From the NCBI GenBank assembly GCA_030066475.1, contig JASJBO010000123.1, positions 1 to 12,819 of the forward strand: 12,819 nt of DNA, read 5' to 3'. The notes under the pieces are model-generated. The model searched no databases. It was not told the DNA's origin and saw nothing but the letters and a program-made list of their open reading frames with translations. Below, piece by piece: positions 1-8,876 of this stretch (position 1 is the stretch's first letter; each line of letters starts with the position of its first letter). Made by a program: the position numbers and the translations under genes. Source of the stretch: Myxococcota bacterium (GTDB lineage Bacteria > Myxococcota_A > UBA9160 > PR03).

Positions 1-3000
1 CCCGTCGCGTCCTCGACCCCCCTCTCCGAGACCCGATTAAAAACCGCGTCGTATCCGTACTCGACCGTCGTGGCCGGACCAGACACACCGTCGGGGTAGC
101 TGACGCGGAAGAGGCGATCGAGCAGATCATATTCGTATGTCGTCGTCTCCGCGCCGCCCCCGTTCGTTTCGACTTGCTCCGCCCGGTTCCCGTTCAGGTC
201 GTAGTCGTACGCGAAACGGGACACGAGGGCCCCGTTGACCGTGTTCTCGATCGCAGAGACCCGGCCGGCCGCGTCGTAGAATCGCTGCTCGCGAGCGCCG
301 TTCGCATAGTCCACCTGAGCGAGCCGACTCGATCGATCGTAGGAGTAAGTCGACACCCCAGCTGCGGTCGTGACGGCGGTAACACGGTTCAGTGCATCGA
401 GCGCGTAGCGGCTCACCTTCCCGTCCGGGTCCGTGAGGCTCTCTCGGTTGCCGTTCGGATCGTATCCATACCCGACCGTCTTCCCGAAGACGTCCGTCTG
501 AGAGACCAGGCGGTCGAAGCTGTCGTAGCCGAATCCACTGGTCCGGTCCGGGATGGCTGCACCCGCATAGCGCTCCACCACCTCGACAACGTTGTCGTTC
601 GCGTCGTAGAGGGTCGCGATCTCGGAGATGTCCGTCCCAATGGGTACCGGCGGGAGGGAGTACGCCCGCAGCGTCTCTCGATCCAGCTCGTCGTAGGTGA
701 ACGTCGTCACCACACCGTTGGCGTTAGTGCGTGTCGCGACGTTTCCGTTCTCGTCGTATGTGAAGCTCTCGGTGACGCTCCCCGGGTAGTCGATGCGGAT
801 CAGCCGGTCCAGCGCATCGAAGGCGAAGCCGGTCGTGTTGAACTCGGCATCCGTCTGGGACGTGCGATTGTCGTTCAGGTCGTAGGCGTAGGTCGTCTCC
901 TTCGAGTCCGGGTCGACCAGGCGCTCGAGTCGCCCGAGGTCATCGTAGAAGAACTGCCAGCTGTTGGTCTTCGGCTTGGTGAGCCGGGTCTGGTTACCGG
1001 CCTCGTCGTACTCGAAGAGCGTCGTCTCGGTTCCGTTCGTCTCCGTTGTGCCGTTGATCGTCTCGGATTCGAGCCTCCGCCGCACATCGTAGGTGCGGAC
1101 CACGAAGCGGCCCTCCGGATCTCGCTCGATCGCGACGTCTCCAACGGAGTCGTAGGTGCGACGCCGGATCGCAGCCAGGGGCCGATTCTCCTGCACCGTA
1201 CGGTTCAGGAGATCGTATTCGAATCCCACCGTGTTTCCGTTCGCGTCGGTCGAGAAGAGAAGGTTTCCGGTTTCGTCGTACTCCCGAGACTCCACGAGCA
1301 GGCCGTCGGTCGTGATGGTGGTAACGCGGTTCAGCTCGTCGTAAGTGTTCGAGGTCACGATCCCGCGCTTGTTCGTCTCCGCAATCACGTTCCCGACGGC
1401 ATCGTACTCGAAGGTCGCAATCTGATTGAGGGGATCCTCGATCTCCGTCACGCGATTCAGATCGTCATAGCGCCTGACCGTGGGGTGACCCCGCCAGTCG
1501 ATGACCGTCGTGATGTTCCCGACGGCGTCGTACTCCTTGATCTGTTCGTTCAGATCCGGGTCGACCTCCTTGACCAACCGATCCAACAGATCGTATTCGA
1601 AGGTACGCTCGTTCTCGTTTCCATCGACCGTCGTCGTCCTGTTGCCGAGGAAGTCGTACTCACTGGAGGAAACACGGGTCAAGGGCTCGCGTGTCTCAAC
1701 CAGTTGATCGAGCCCATCGTAGACGAAGACCGTTTCCTTACCGCGCGCATCCACCTGGCGGACGAGGTTGCCCTCACCATCGTATTCGTTGGTGACCAGC
1801 CGACCGAGGTTGTCCGACTTCTCGAGTACTCGCCTCAATCCGTCGTACTCGTGGTGAACGACGTTGGTGTTCGGGAAGACCGAGTCGACGAGGTTGCCTA
1901 CACTATCGTACGTCTTCTCGAAGACGTTCCCTTCCGCATCCGTTCTACGGATCTCCCGGTTCAGCTCGTCATACTCGAGCCGGGTCACACCGCCGCGGGG
2001 ATCGATCACCCTCAGGACGTTGCCGTTCTCGTCGTATTCCGTGAGAGCTCGGGCCCCCTGGGCGTCGACGAGAACGATCGGGCGGTTCAAAGAATCGTAT
2101 TCGATGAAGGTCGAGTTTCCGTTCGGGTCGATGGTCTCGGTCTTGTTTCCGTTCCCGTCGTAGCGGGTCTCGGTGGTCCTTCCGAGCGGCTCTCTCTGGA
2201 AGCGCACCCGGTTGAGCTCGTCGTACTCGAAGGTCGTCTCGCGATCCAGCTCGTCGAAGCGCGAAACGAGATTGCCCTCGTCGTCGTAGACGAGGCGGAC
2301 GGTGTCCAGCAGCGCGTTCTCGACCTCGACCTTCCGATTGAAGTCGTCGTACGTGAACTTGGTCACGCGCCCCAGCTGCCGACGCTCCTCGACGACGTTG
2401 CCGACAGGGTCGTAGTCGAACTCCGTGATCCTTCCCTCGGGCTCGATCTTGCGGGTCCGGCGATTGTTGGCGTCGTACTCGTGTTCCGTGAGGTTCTCGT
2501 TCCGGTCGGTTTCGGTGAGCAGGTTGCCGGCGAGATCGTAGGTGAACAGCTTCTCGTTCTGTTCCGGATCCACGACGCGGACGACCCGGTCTTGTTTGTC
2601 GTATTCGCGTGTGATCGTGTAGTTCTCTTCGTCCGTCTCCGTGACCTTGTTGTCGTTCTCGTCGTAGGTGAACTTGCGGACGCCTCCCAAGGGGTCGACG
2701 ACCTCGACCAGGCGATCGAGGTCGTCGTATCGGAACAGCTTCTCATGACCCCTGGCGTCGACCGTCGAGAGGCGGAGTCCCCAATCGTTCCACCGGTTCT
2801 GGGTCACGTTGCCCAGGGCGTCCGTCTTCAGCTCGACGTTCCCGAACTCGTCGTAGGCGAACTCCGTCCAGTTGCCGTTGCGGTCTCGGCGCCGGATGCG
2901 GTCACCGTTGGAGGAGTACACCGTCTCCTCACTCGTTCCGTCCGGCAGGTCGACCCGGATCAGGTTTCCGCGCTCGTCGTAGTGATTCGTGACGGTGTTC

Positions 3001-3715
3001 GAGTTTCGGTCGGTGATGGTTTTCGGCAGAATCTTGATGGTGCCGTCACGGAGGGGTTCGTAGTTCCAGCGGAGCGGTTCGCGCCCGACGACCTGCTCGA
3101 GAACGACGTTGCCGTTCTCGTCGTACTCGAGGTTCGTAACGACATCGTTCCCGTCCGTGCGCTGGACGATCAGGATCCCGTCTTCGTCCCAGACCGTGGA
3201 TTCCGTGCTCAGCGGGCGGGCGATCGAGACCGGAGAACCGTACTGGTTCATCTCGTATACGGTGTTCTGGTCGCGAGGATCCGTGACCGTCGTCTGGAGC
3301 TGGCCAGTGCGCACGATCCGGTCGCTGTAGGCGAGCTGGACGCTCGCTCCTTCCGGATAGTCGATCCGGGTCACGAAGTTGTTCAGCAGCGTTCCATCGT
3401 TGAGAGTGTGGGAGGCGAAGAAGCCGAACTGTTCGTAGGTGTAATCGCGGCCGTGCCCACGCGGGTTGGTTACTCGCGAGATCGCTCCGCGCTTGAGGAA
3501 GTCGTTCGGGTTCGTGAAGCCTGGGACCGGCTGATTCAGGCAATCGAGCTGTTCGTCTGGGCAGTCCTCCGGATCGGGTACGTACTGCGGTCCATCCACG
3601 ACGTAGTCGTAGAGGAAGGTCTTGCTCTGGCTGCCACGCTCGCGGACTACGCGACGCAATCGACCGGCGGTGTCGTAGAAGAAGAGCACGCGAAACTCGC
3701 CAGGGCCTTCGATCC
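1..3715 (-). repeat. YD-repeat array within the RHS protein
   Basis: The coded protein repeats a motif of about 21-22 residues (63-66 bases) more than 40 times, each with a Tyr-Asp pair followed by GN or an L-(N/D)-R ending, such as EYDENGN, EYDELNR, TYDSVGN and EYDGLDR-like variants. Through most of the array the GN type and the LNR type alternate, giving a superperiod near 42 residues. An example at DNA level is the string gttcccgacggc followed by tcgtactc, which occurs at 1389 and again 126 bases later at 1515. YD repeats are known to build the beta-sheet cocoon of RHS and TcC proteins; that this array does so is inference from the motif. The array continues past the left edge. Confidence 0.9.
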
Positions 3716-6700
3716 GCCGCAGGCGCCGTTCGCTGGCAATCCACCCGTACTTGAACTCCAGCGTTCGCCCGGACGAATCCTCCACCACAGCGAGCTCGGG
3801 GTCCTTACCCGGCTGCGGGTTGTAGGCGAACTTGAGCAGGTTCCCGTTCGTGTCCTCGATGAATTCCAGGTGCCGGGTCTTGGGCTTGTCGAACGGGAAT
3901 TGCCGGAAATGCCAACGTGCTCCATCGCGGGTGTAGAGATCGAAGTCGGCCCCATCGCGACGCAGGGTGGCGTGCTGACCACGTTCCGGGACGAAGCCCG
4001 CCCCGTCCTCGAAGAACGTGATCCCCCGCGCGATGACCGAGTTGCAGTTGGACAGGGAGAGCTTCTGCTCGAAGTTGTGACTCCAGCCAATGCCCAGGAC
4101 GCCTTCGGCGACGCTGGTGCTCTTGTAGCTTCGGGTGAACTGGAGTGGCGGCCCTCGGCCGGGAATGGACAGGTCCGTTGCGGAAAGGGAGAGCCCACCG
4201 TCAAAGAGGTCGATCTCCTCGTACATCGCATGACCCACGGGCGGCACGGCCCTGCGAACCACATCGACCTCGATGTCCCCTGACTCCGTCTCGACCCGTT
4301 CCCGCACGGTGGCGTCTGCCGTGAAGGTGAACTCGAAGAGGCCCTCCCCGAACCGGGTCACATCGAGCGTCACGCTGTGATCGCCCGGGCCGAAGACCTC
4401 GTTGTCTACGACCGTTCCTGGGTCGGCCCCCAGCCCCGTGACGTCGATCGTGACCCGGGACTCCTCGTTCAGTGCGAATGCAATCGTGGGTGCCCGGAGA
4501 CACGAGCGCTGGTTGAGCACATCGACGTCTTCCGCAACCTCTACCTTCTTCTGCACGAAGCCGATCAGCTTCCGGTCGACCTCGACCGGAAGCTGATCCG
4601 AGCGCACCTCCGAAGACCCGCCACGGTTCGCCAGGAGCTGGAGCGCATAGCTCCGGCCGGGCAGGAACGGGATCGCACGTGGGAACAGGGCGGCGCCGGC
4701 TCCGCTCAGCTTGTCGCCAAGCTCGAAACGAACTTCCTCGCCGTCCTCGAGCAGGATGATCTCGAGAGAGCGCGCGGCGTAGCTGCCGGGCTGGGCCAGG
4801 TTGTACGACGCCTTCGCCTGTGAGAGCGATAGATTGTCTGCGTCCACGACGACCGGCTGTGGCTCCACCATCGCGACTACCGGGTTCAGCCCATACAGCG
4901 GCGCCGACGCGCCCGAGACCGTGACCGAGAGCGGGTTCTCCTCGCTCGGGAAGTCGGCCTCCGTGGTGAGGGTCGCGATGTTGATGGCGGGCGCGGGGCC
5001 GGCGCGCAGGAAGTACTCGACCTGGTTGCCATCGACCTCGAAGCGGTCGACCTCGCCGTCGCCCTGGACGCTGAACTCGATGGATCCGAGCGAGGTGGGG
5101 TTCTCGTAGACGGCGATGTCGAGCTCGTCGGGGTTCGGGAAGACGCGGCGGACGGTGATGAAGAAGGGGTCGGGGTGGATCTCGCCCACCTTGATCGCGC
5201 GGTCCCGCGAGCTCGACACGAAGGGGATGACGCGGTTCTCCCTGCCGACCGTGAGGCTGACGGGCCGGGTGACGTCGCCGGCCCGGATCTCGTAGTCGTA
5301 GGTGACGAACCCGTTTCCACTCACGAGCGCGCCGAAGGCGCCCACCAGCGTGGACGAGAAGCTACTCACCTCCTGACCGTTGTCCGAGCCGGCGGCGACC
5401 TCGCCGGCCTCGAAGCCGGGGATGCTTCCGCCGGTATCGCCGAGGTAGCGGAAGGTCACCTCCTGGTTGGAGATCCGGTTGCCGTACTGATCGAGGGGCG
5501 TCACCTCGAAGACGTGCGCGAAGCTCGCGGCCGTGCTCGAGGCGAAGGAGAAGAGGCCGAGCGAGGCCACCTCGTCGGGGAAGCCGAAGGCGCGAATCGG
5601 GGCGTCCGGCCGAACCACGACGCGGTCGTTCGTTTGCGGCGAGAAGGCCTGGACGGAGACGTCGACGAGGGTCTCGAGCACCTGCGACGGGAAGGCGTCG
5701 GCCGACTCGCGCTTCACGTAGACGGGGTTCACACCCGTCGACGTGCCGAGCGCGAGCTTCACGTCGGCGAGGCCCCCGGAGTCGGTGGTGGTGCTGAGAC
5801 TCGTGGGCCCGCCGATGTCACCCAGATTGCCCAGGCCGGCGACGATCTGGAACGTGACGTCGGCGCCGACGACGGGCCTGCCGCCCGCGTCGAGCACCAG
5901 CACCTGTAGGGGCATTGGCAGGAGCTCCCCGACCGTCCCCTTCTGGTCGTCCGAGGCCGGGATCACCAGCACCGCCGCGGCGGCCAGCGCATCCTCGTTC
6001 GCCTCCGGCGTGTACGGGCTCGACAGCGCGTTCTGCGCCGCCGCGTTCTGCCAGGTGCCGTCCGCCGTGGCGCCGCCGGCGATGTCGCCGGTCAGGAAGT
6101 AGCCGGCGGCGCCGGTCTGCTCGTCCTGGGCGATCCAGGCGAAGCCGCTCCAGTCGCGGAACGTGATCTCCGCGATGGGCGCGCGCACCGTGAGGCCCTG
6201 CTGCACCCAGTCCTCGATCTGGGCCTTCACGTCGTCGGGGTGGGCGAGGCGGAGCAGCTCGGTCTCGACGTTCTGGGCGTCGAGCGTCACCACCTCGATG
6301 CCCGCCTCGTTGGCGAGCGCCACGGCGCGGTCGGCCGAGATGGCGCTCACCAACAGGTCGCTCTCGAAACGGTGGTGCTCGAGCACCGAGCCCTCGAGTG
6401 CCGCGAGGCGGTAGAAGCCCGGGAGCGGGAAGGAGCCGGTGGAGCGCGACAGCGCCTCGATCAGGCGCAGACCCACGTCGAGCTCGACGCCCTCCCACAC
6501 GATCTGCTGCGGCTGGTCCAGCAGGAAGTCGACGTCGACGGCGTTGCTGGCGAAGGTCACCGACGGCAGGGGGCGGAGCACCGTCACGCCCGCCAGCGCC
6601 GAGAGCTCGGCCTCGGCGTCGTCCCAGGCCTGGTGGTAGCGGAGCGCCACCTGGCTCAGGATGCGCGCCCCGGCGCTCTCGGTGTCGGCCGGGCTCTCCT

Positions 6701-8657
6701 CGCTGTCGAGGGTCAGGAGCGTCTGCGCCTGGGTCAGCCCGAGCGCGTGGTAGCTCCCCGAGAGCAGCGTCTTGGTGACGGTCTCGCGAAGGGCGGGCGC
6801 CTCGAGCTCGATCTCGAGCCGGTGCGGCGCGCCGGTGGTCATCCCCGCCGACGCCGTGGCCGCCACCTGGCCCCCGAACTTGAGCTGGGGCCTCACCTGG
6901 ATCAGGTAGGCGGGCGTGTTGAGGAGGCCACCGAAGGCGCGCACCACCTCCTGGTCGTCGATGCTCGCCGGAAGGTACGAGAGCGTGACGCGACGGTTGT
7001 AGAGCGCGATGAGCGGCTGGCGCGTCTCGAGGATCACCGCCGAGGTGGTCTCCTCGCCCGCGTAGACCCGGAAGACGGCGTGCTGGAGCAGGGCCTCGCC
7101 GAGCACCGGTCCCTCGAAGCTCACCTGCTCCACCTCGTAGGGAAGGGTCGTCGGCAGGTAGCCGGTGTCGCCCCGGCGCACCGGGACGGGCGTCACGACG
7201 TCGTCGTACTCGAGCTCCGAGCCGCTCTGGTCGAGCTCTGCCTTGGCCTCGACGCGGAGCTGGTCGAGCAGCGTCTCGTCGCGATCCTGGGCGAGATACG
7301 CGTCGACCCTGGGCGCCGCGTCCACCCCGAGGTCGACCAGCAGCGGCGCCAGCGGGGCAGTCTCCAGGGTCTTGAAGGCCGGGTCGAGCGGGAGCCAGAT
7401 GCTGCCCGAGGGGTCGACGAGCGTGCCGCGGTAGTTCGAGTAGGGGAGCTTCACCGCGACCCAGGTGCGCTCCGCCTTCACCGCCGCGACGCGGCCGCCG
7501 CGGATCACCGGCTCGTGGGCGACGCCGGCCGCGCGCAGCCCGCGCAGGGCCTCGACTTCCAGCTCGGTCTGGAAGGCGTTCCGGAGCGTCTCGATCGGGA
7601 TCTCGACGACGCCGTGCACGAAGCGCGCGGGCACGCTCGAGATCCGCATGAGCGCCACGAGCAGGCTGGCCTGGTCGACGTCGTTGCCGGCTCCCGACAG
7701 CAACGTCACCTCGGCGCCCCGGGCCGCTCCGCCGTACCACTCGGTGCGGATCTCGTTCTTCACGAAGTTGAAGACGGCGATCGGGTCGTAGCCGAGCTCC
7801 TCGGCCTTGAGGCGCAGCGCATCGGAGAAGGGCGCGCTGGGCGAGGCGCTCAGGTCCTCGACCTCGGGCTCGACGCCCTCGCTCTCATAGCTCGGCACCA
7901 CCGGCGCGGGGCGGGCCGGCGCGAGGACGGCCGTGTTGCGCGACCGGTAGGGAAGCGTGGAGGCGCGCAGGTGGGGCCGCGTGGGCTCCTGCGTGTCGTC
8001 GAGCAGGTCCCCGCTCAGGTACCAGGCGACGTAGAGGTCGAACTGCGTCTGGATCCAGCGCCACAGGCGGTCGAGCAGGTCTTCCTCGGTCTCCCCTTCC
8101 GCATCGGGCCGAGGCGCGGGCTCGCGCGCGCTCGCCTGGAGCGCGTAGAAGCTCGCGATCCGGGCGAAGAATGGGCTGATCCGTTCGAGGTAGCGATCGC
8201 GCTGCTCGCCGATCTTCCCGCCATAGGTAGCGCCGAGCCCGCGCTCGGCGAGCACTTTCTCCGACTGCTCGAGCTGCGACAGATAGAGGAGATGGTGCGC
8301 CTCGACCCTTCGGAAGCGCGGCTCGAGCGCGAGGATGGCCGGGGTCGGCGCCTCGCCGGCCATCGCAGCGTCGAAGGCCTCGAGGAAGCCCCGCAGCTCG
8401 GTCTGGAGATCTCCCGCGGTGCGGCTGCGCAGGCTGCGCTGCGCCCCCGGACCAGCCGTCGCCGACGCGAGCTCGATGCGACCGGCACCCAGCGGCTCGC
8501 CCGAGAGGTAGGCGTCGAGCACGGGGTCGCCGCGGGGGGCCGCCGGAGAAGCCAACGGCGCGAAGGCCAGGGACGACACGGCGAGGACACGCAGCGTCGC
8601 GCGCACGCGACACCACACAGGGTTCTTCTCCGAGCTCCTCGACGACAGCAACCGCAT
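1..8657 (-). CDS. Giant exported RHS/YD-repeat protein with N-terminal transglutaminase-like module (3' end beyond window)
   Basis: I translated this frame through the window and met no stop: 2,885 codons from ATG 8657, running off the left edge. Order seen: a basic N-terminus and hydrophobic stretch ending LASPAA (signal peptide, about residues 1-40); a helical region to about 200; a transglutaminase-like domain (about 279-430); Ig-like segments including an invasin/Big_1-type one (about 907-976, GRPVVGADVTFQIVAG) and another near 1035-1100; a DUF6531-type entry domain (from about 1483, DLSIPGRGPPLQFTRSY, then GIGWSHNF); and YD repeats from about residue 1650 onward. RHS proteins of this plan are surface or secreted, with the repeats forming a shell and the variable C-terminus often a toxin; here that end is not visible, so a toxin role is only possible. 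An in-frame TGA at 8681-8679 limits the start. The ATG lacks a clear ribosome site. GTG 8618, preceded by GGAG nine bases upstream, would give a more usual signal peptide and is a real alternative. Confidence 0.93.
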   Translation of the reverse strand, partial: MRLLSSRSSEKNPVWCRVRATLRVLAVSSLAFAPLASPAAPRGDPVLDAYLSGEPLGAGRIELASATAGPGAQRSLRSRTAGDLQTELRGFLEAFDAAMAGEAPTPAILALEPRFRRVEAHHLLYLSQLEQSEKVLAERGLGATYGGKIGEQRDRYLERISPFFARIASFYALQASAREPAPRPDAEGETEEDLLDRLWRWIQTQFDLYVAWYLSGDLLDDTQEPTRPHLRASTLPYRSRNTAVLAPARPAPVVPSYESEGVEPEVEDLSASPSAPFSDALRLKAEELGYDPIAVFNFVKNEIRTEWYGGAARGAEVTLLSGAGNDVDQASLLVALMRISSVPARFVHGVVEIPIETLRNAFQTELEVEALRGLRAAGVAHEPVIRGGRVAAVKAERTWVAVKLPYSNYRGTLVDPSGSIWLPLDPAFKTLETAPLAPLLVDLGVDAAPRVDAYLAQDRDETLLDQLRVEAKAELDQSGSELEYDDVVTPVPVRRGDTGYLPTTLPYEVEQVSFEGPVLGEALLQHAVFRVYAGEETTSAVILETRQPLIALYNRRVTLSYLPASIDDQEVVRAFGGLLNTPAYLIQVRPQLKFGGQVAATASAGMTTGAPHRLEIELEAPALRETVTKTLLSGSYHALGLTQAQTLLTLDSEESPADTESAGARILSQVALRYHQAWDDAEAELSALAGVTVLRPLPSVTFASNAVDVDFLLDQPQQIVWEGVELDVGLRLIEALSRSTGSFPLPGFYRLAALEGSVLEHHRFESDLLVSAISADRAVALANEAGIEVVTLDAQNVETELLRLAHPDDVKAQIEDWVQQGLTVRAPIAEITFRDWSGFAWIAQDEQTGAAGYFLTGDIAGGATADGTWQNAAAQNALSSPYTPEANEDALAAAAVLVIPASDDQKGTVGELLPMPLQVLVLDAGGRPVVGADVTFQIVAGLGNLGDIGGPTSLSTTTDSGGLADVKLALGTSTGVNPVYVKRESADAFPSQVLETLVDVSVQAFSPQTNDRVVVRPDAPIRAFGFPDEVASLGLFSFASSTAASFAHVFEVTPLDQYGNRISNQEVTFRYLGDTGGSIPGFEAGEVAAGSDNGQEVSSFSSTLVGAFGALVSGNGFVTYDYEIRAGDVTRPVSLTVGRENRVIPFVSSSRDRAIKVGEIHPDPFFITVRRVFPNPDELDIAVYENPTSLGSIEFSVQGDGEVDRFEVDGNQVEYFLRAGPAPAINIATLTTEADFPSEENPLSVTVSGASAPLYGLNPVVAMVEPQPVVVDADNLSLSQAKASYNLAQPGSYAARSLEIILLEDGEEVRFELGDKLSGAGAALFPRAIPFLPGRSYALQLLANRGGSSEVRSDQLPVEVDRKLIGFVQKKVEVAEDVDVLNQRSCLRAPTIAFALNEESRVTIDVTGLGADPGTVVDNEVFGPGDHSVTLDVTRFGEGLFEFTFTADATVRERVETESGDIEVDVVRRAVPPVGHAMYEEIDLFDGGLSLSATDLSIPGRGPPLQFTRSYKSTSVAEGVLGIGWSHNFEQKLSLSNCNSVIARGITFFEDGAGFVPERGQHATLRRDGADFDLYTRDGARWHFRQFPFDKPKTRHLEFIEDTNGNLLKFAYNPQPGKDPELAVVEDSSGRTLEFKYGWIASERRLRRIEGPGEFRVLFFYDTAGRLRRVVRERGSQSKTFLYDYVVDGPQYVPDPEDCPDEQLDCLNQPVPGFTNPNDFLKRGAISRVTNPRGHGRDYTYEQFGFFASHTLNDGTLLNNFVTRIDYPEGASVQLAYSDRIVRTGQLQTTVTDPRDQNTVYEMNQYGSPVSIARPLSTESTVWDEDGILIVQRTDGNDVVTNLEYDENGNVVLEQVVGREPLRWNYEPLRDGTIKILPKTITDRNSNTVTNHYDERGNLIRVDLPDGTSEETVYSSNGDRIRRRDRNGNWTEFAYDEFGNVELKTDALGNVTQNRWNDWGLRLSTVDARGHEKLFRYDDLDRLVEVVDPLGGVRKFTYDENDNKVTETDEENYTITREYDKQDRVVRVVDPEQNEKLFTYDLAGNLLTETDRNENLTEHEYDANNRRTRKIEPEGRITEFDYDPVGNVVEERRQLGRVTKFTYDDFNRKVEVENALLDTVRLVYDDEGNLVSRFDELDRETTFEYDELNRVRFQREPLGRTTETRYDGNGNKTETIDPNGNSTFIEYDSLNRPIVLVDAQGARALTEYDENGNVLRVIDPRGGVTRLEYDELNREIRRTDAEGNVFEKTYDSVGNLVDSVFPNTNVVHHEYDGLRRVLEKSDNLGRLVTNEYDGEGNLVRQVDARGKETVFVYDGLDQLVETREPLTRVSSSEYDFLGNRTTTVDGNENERTFEYDLLDRLVKEVDPDLNEQIKEYDAVGNITTVIDWRGHPTVRRYDDLNRVTEIEDPLNQIATFEYDAVGNVIAETNKRGIVTSNTYDELNRVTTITTDGLLVESREYDETGNLLFSTDANGNTVGFEYDLLNRTVQENRPLAAIRRRTYDSVGDVAIERDPEGRFVVRTYDVRRRLESETINGTTETNGTETTLFEYDEAGNQTRLTKPKTNSWQFFYDDLGRLERLVDPDSKETTYAYDLNDNRTSQTDAEFNTTGFAFDALDRLIRIDYPGSVTESFTYDENGNVATRTNANGVVTTFTYDELDRETLRAYSLPPVPIGTDISEIATLYDANDNVVEVVERYAGAAIPDRTSGFGYDSFDRLVSQTDVFGKTVGYGYDPNGNRESLTDPDGKVSRYALDALNRVTAVTTAAGVSTYSYDRSSRLAQVDYANGAREQRFYDAAGRVSAIENTVNGALVSRFAYDYDLNGNRAEQVETNGGGAETTTYEYDLLDRLFRVSYPDGVSGPATTVEYGYDAVFNRVSERGVEDAT
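7364..7823 (-). other. Transglutaminase-like domain, apparently lacking catalytic Cys and His
   Basis: Residues about 279-431 of the RHS protein follow the transglutaminase-core pattern: a helix beginning DALRLKAEELGYDP, then VKNEI, then GNDVDQASLLVALMR and VPARFVHG, then WVAVKLP and WLPLDPAFK. In the classical fold a Cys sits four residues before the Ala of the central helix, a His two before the WV, and an Asp in the LDP motif. Here these positions are Asp326, Arg397 and Asp425, so only the last is kept. The domain is probably a structural or binding module rather than a crosslinking enzyme. Homologous modules are often found ahead of RHS repeats. Confidence 0.72.
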
Positions 8658-8852
8658 CGGTGCGAGGTCGCACACGTATCACGAAACACGGAGCCGGGTC
8701 TACACAAAGACGTACGTTTCGACTTGCTTCGACCCACGAATGGCTCGGTCATCGACCAGCGCTGCCCATCGCGACGACCGACGAGGTAGGGAAAACACCC
8801 GACCGGCTCCACACAGACGTCGAACGCGCGACACACCGCGCGCACGAACCGT

Positions 8853-8870
8853 GAGCCGCACTTGCAGCTC
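8853..8870 (-). terminator. Hairpin just after the dehalogenase stop codon
   Basis: On the minus strand, six bases after the TAG at 8879-8877, GAGCTGC and GCGGCTC can pair as a seven-base stem with one G-T wobble and an AAGT loop. No run of T follows, so it is at best a weak or Rho-assisted terminator. The rest of the 219-base gap (8658-8876) shows no gene; I found no convincing promoter in it for the RHS gene. Confidence 0.3.
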
Positions 8871-8876
8871 GGAGGC

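Noticed and set aside
500..3150. Regularly spaced repeats every 63-66 bases that could look like a CRISPR array
   Set aside because: The repeated units are imperfect, lack constant spacers and repeat boundaries, and are a multiple of three within one open frame. They encode YD repeats.
174..4283. A 1,369-codon open frame on the plus strand
   Set aside because: It is the antisense of the YD-repeat array. Its translation is a monotonous Val/Arg/Asp/Glu-rich sequence with no domain, and the minus-strand frame through the same bases reads as clear YD repeats. The openness follows from GC-rich repeated codons.
5818..7740. A 640-codon open frame on the minus strand in another frame
   Set aside because: Its translation is extremely Arg/Gly/Ala/Pro-rich, the usual out-of-frame product of high-GC3 coding DNA. 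The overlapping frame contains the transglutaminase-like and Ig-like motifs.
6240..8789. An 849-codon open frame on the plus strand
   Set aside because: It is antisense to the N-terminal half of the RHS gene, low in complexity (Arg, Glu, Leu, Gly, His) with no recognisable domain. It also runs past the RHS start into the gap, as expected of a GC-rich shadow.
8658..8876. Possible small RNA or tRNA in the gap between the RHS and dehalogenase genes
   Set aside because: No cloverleaf or TTC-loop sequence is present. Only one short hairpin at 8853-8870 is supportable.
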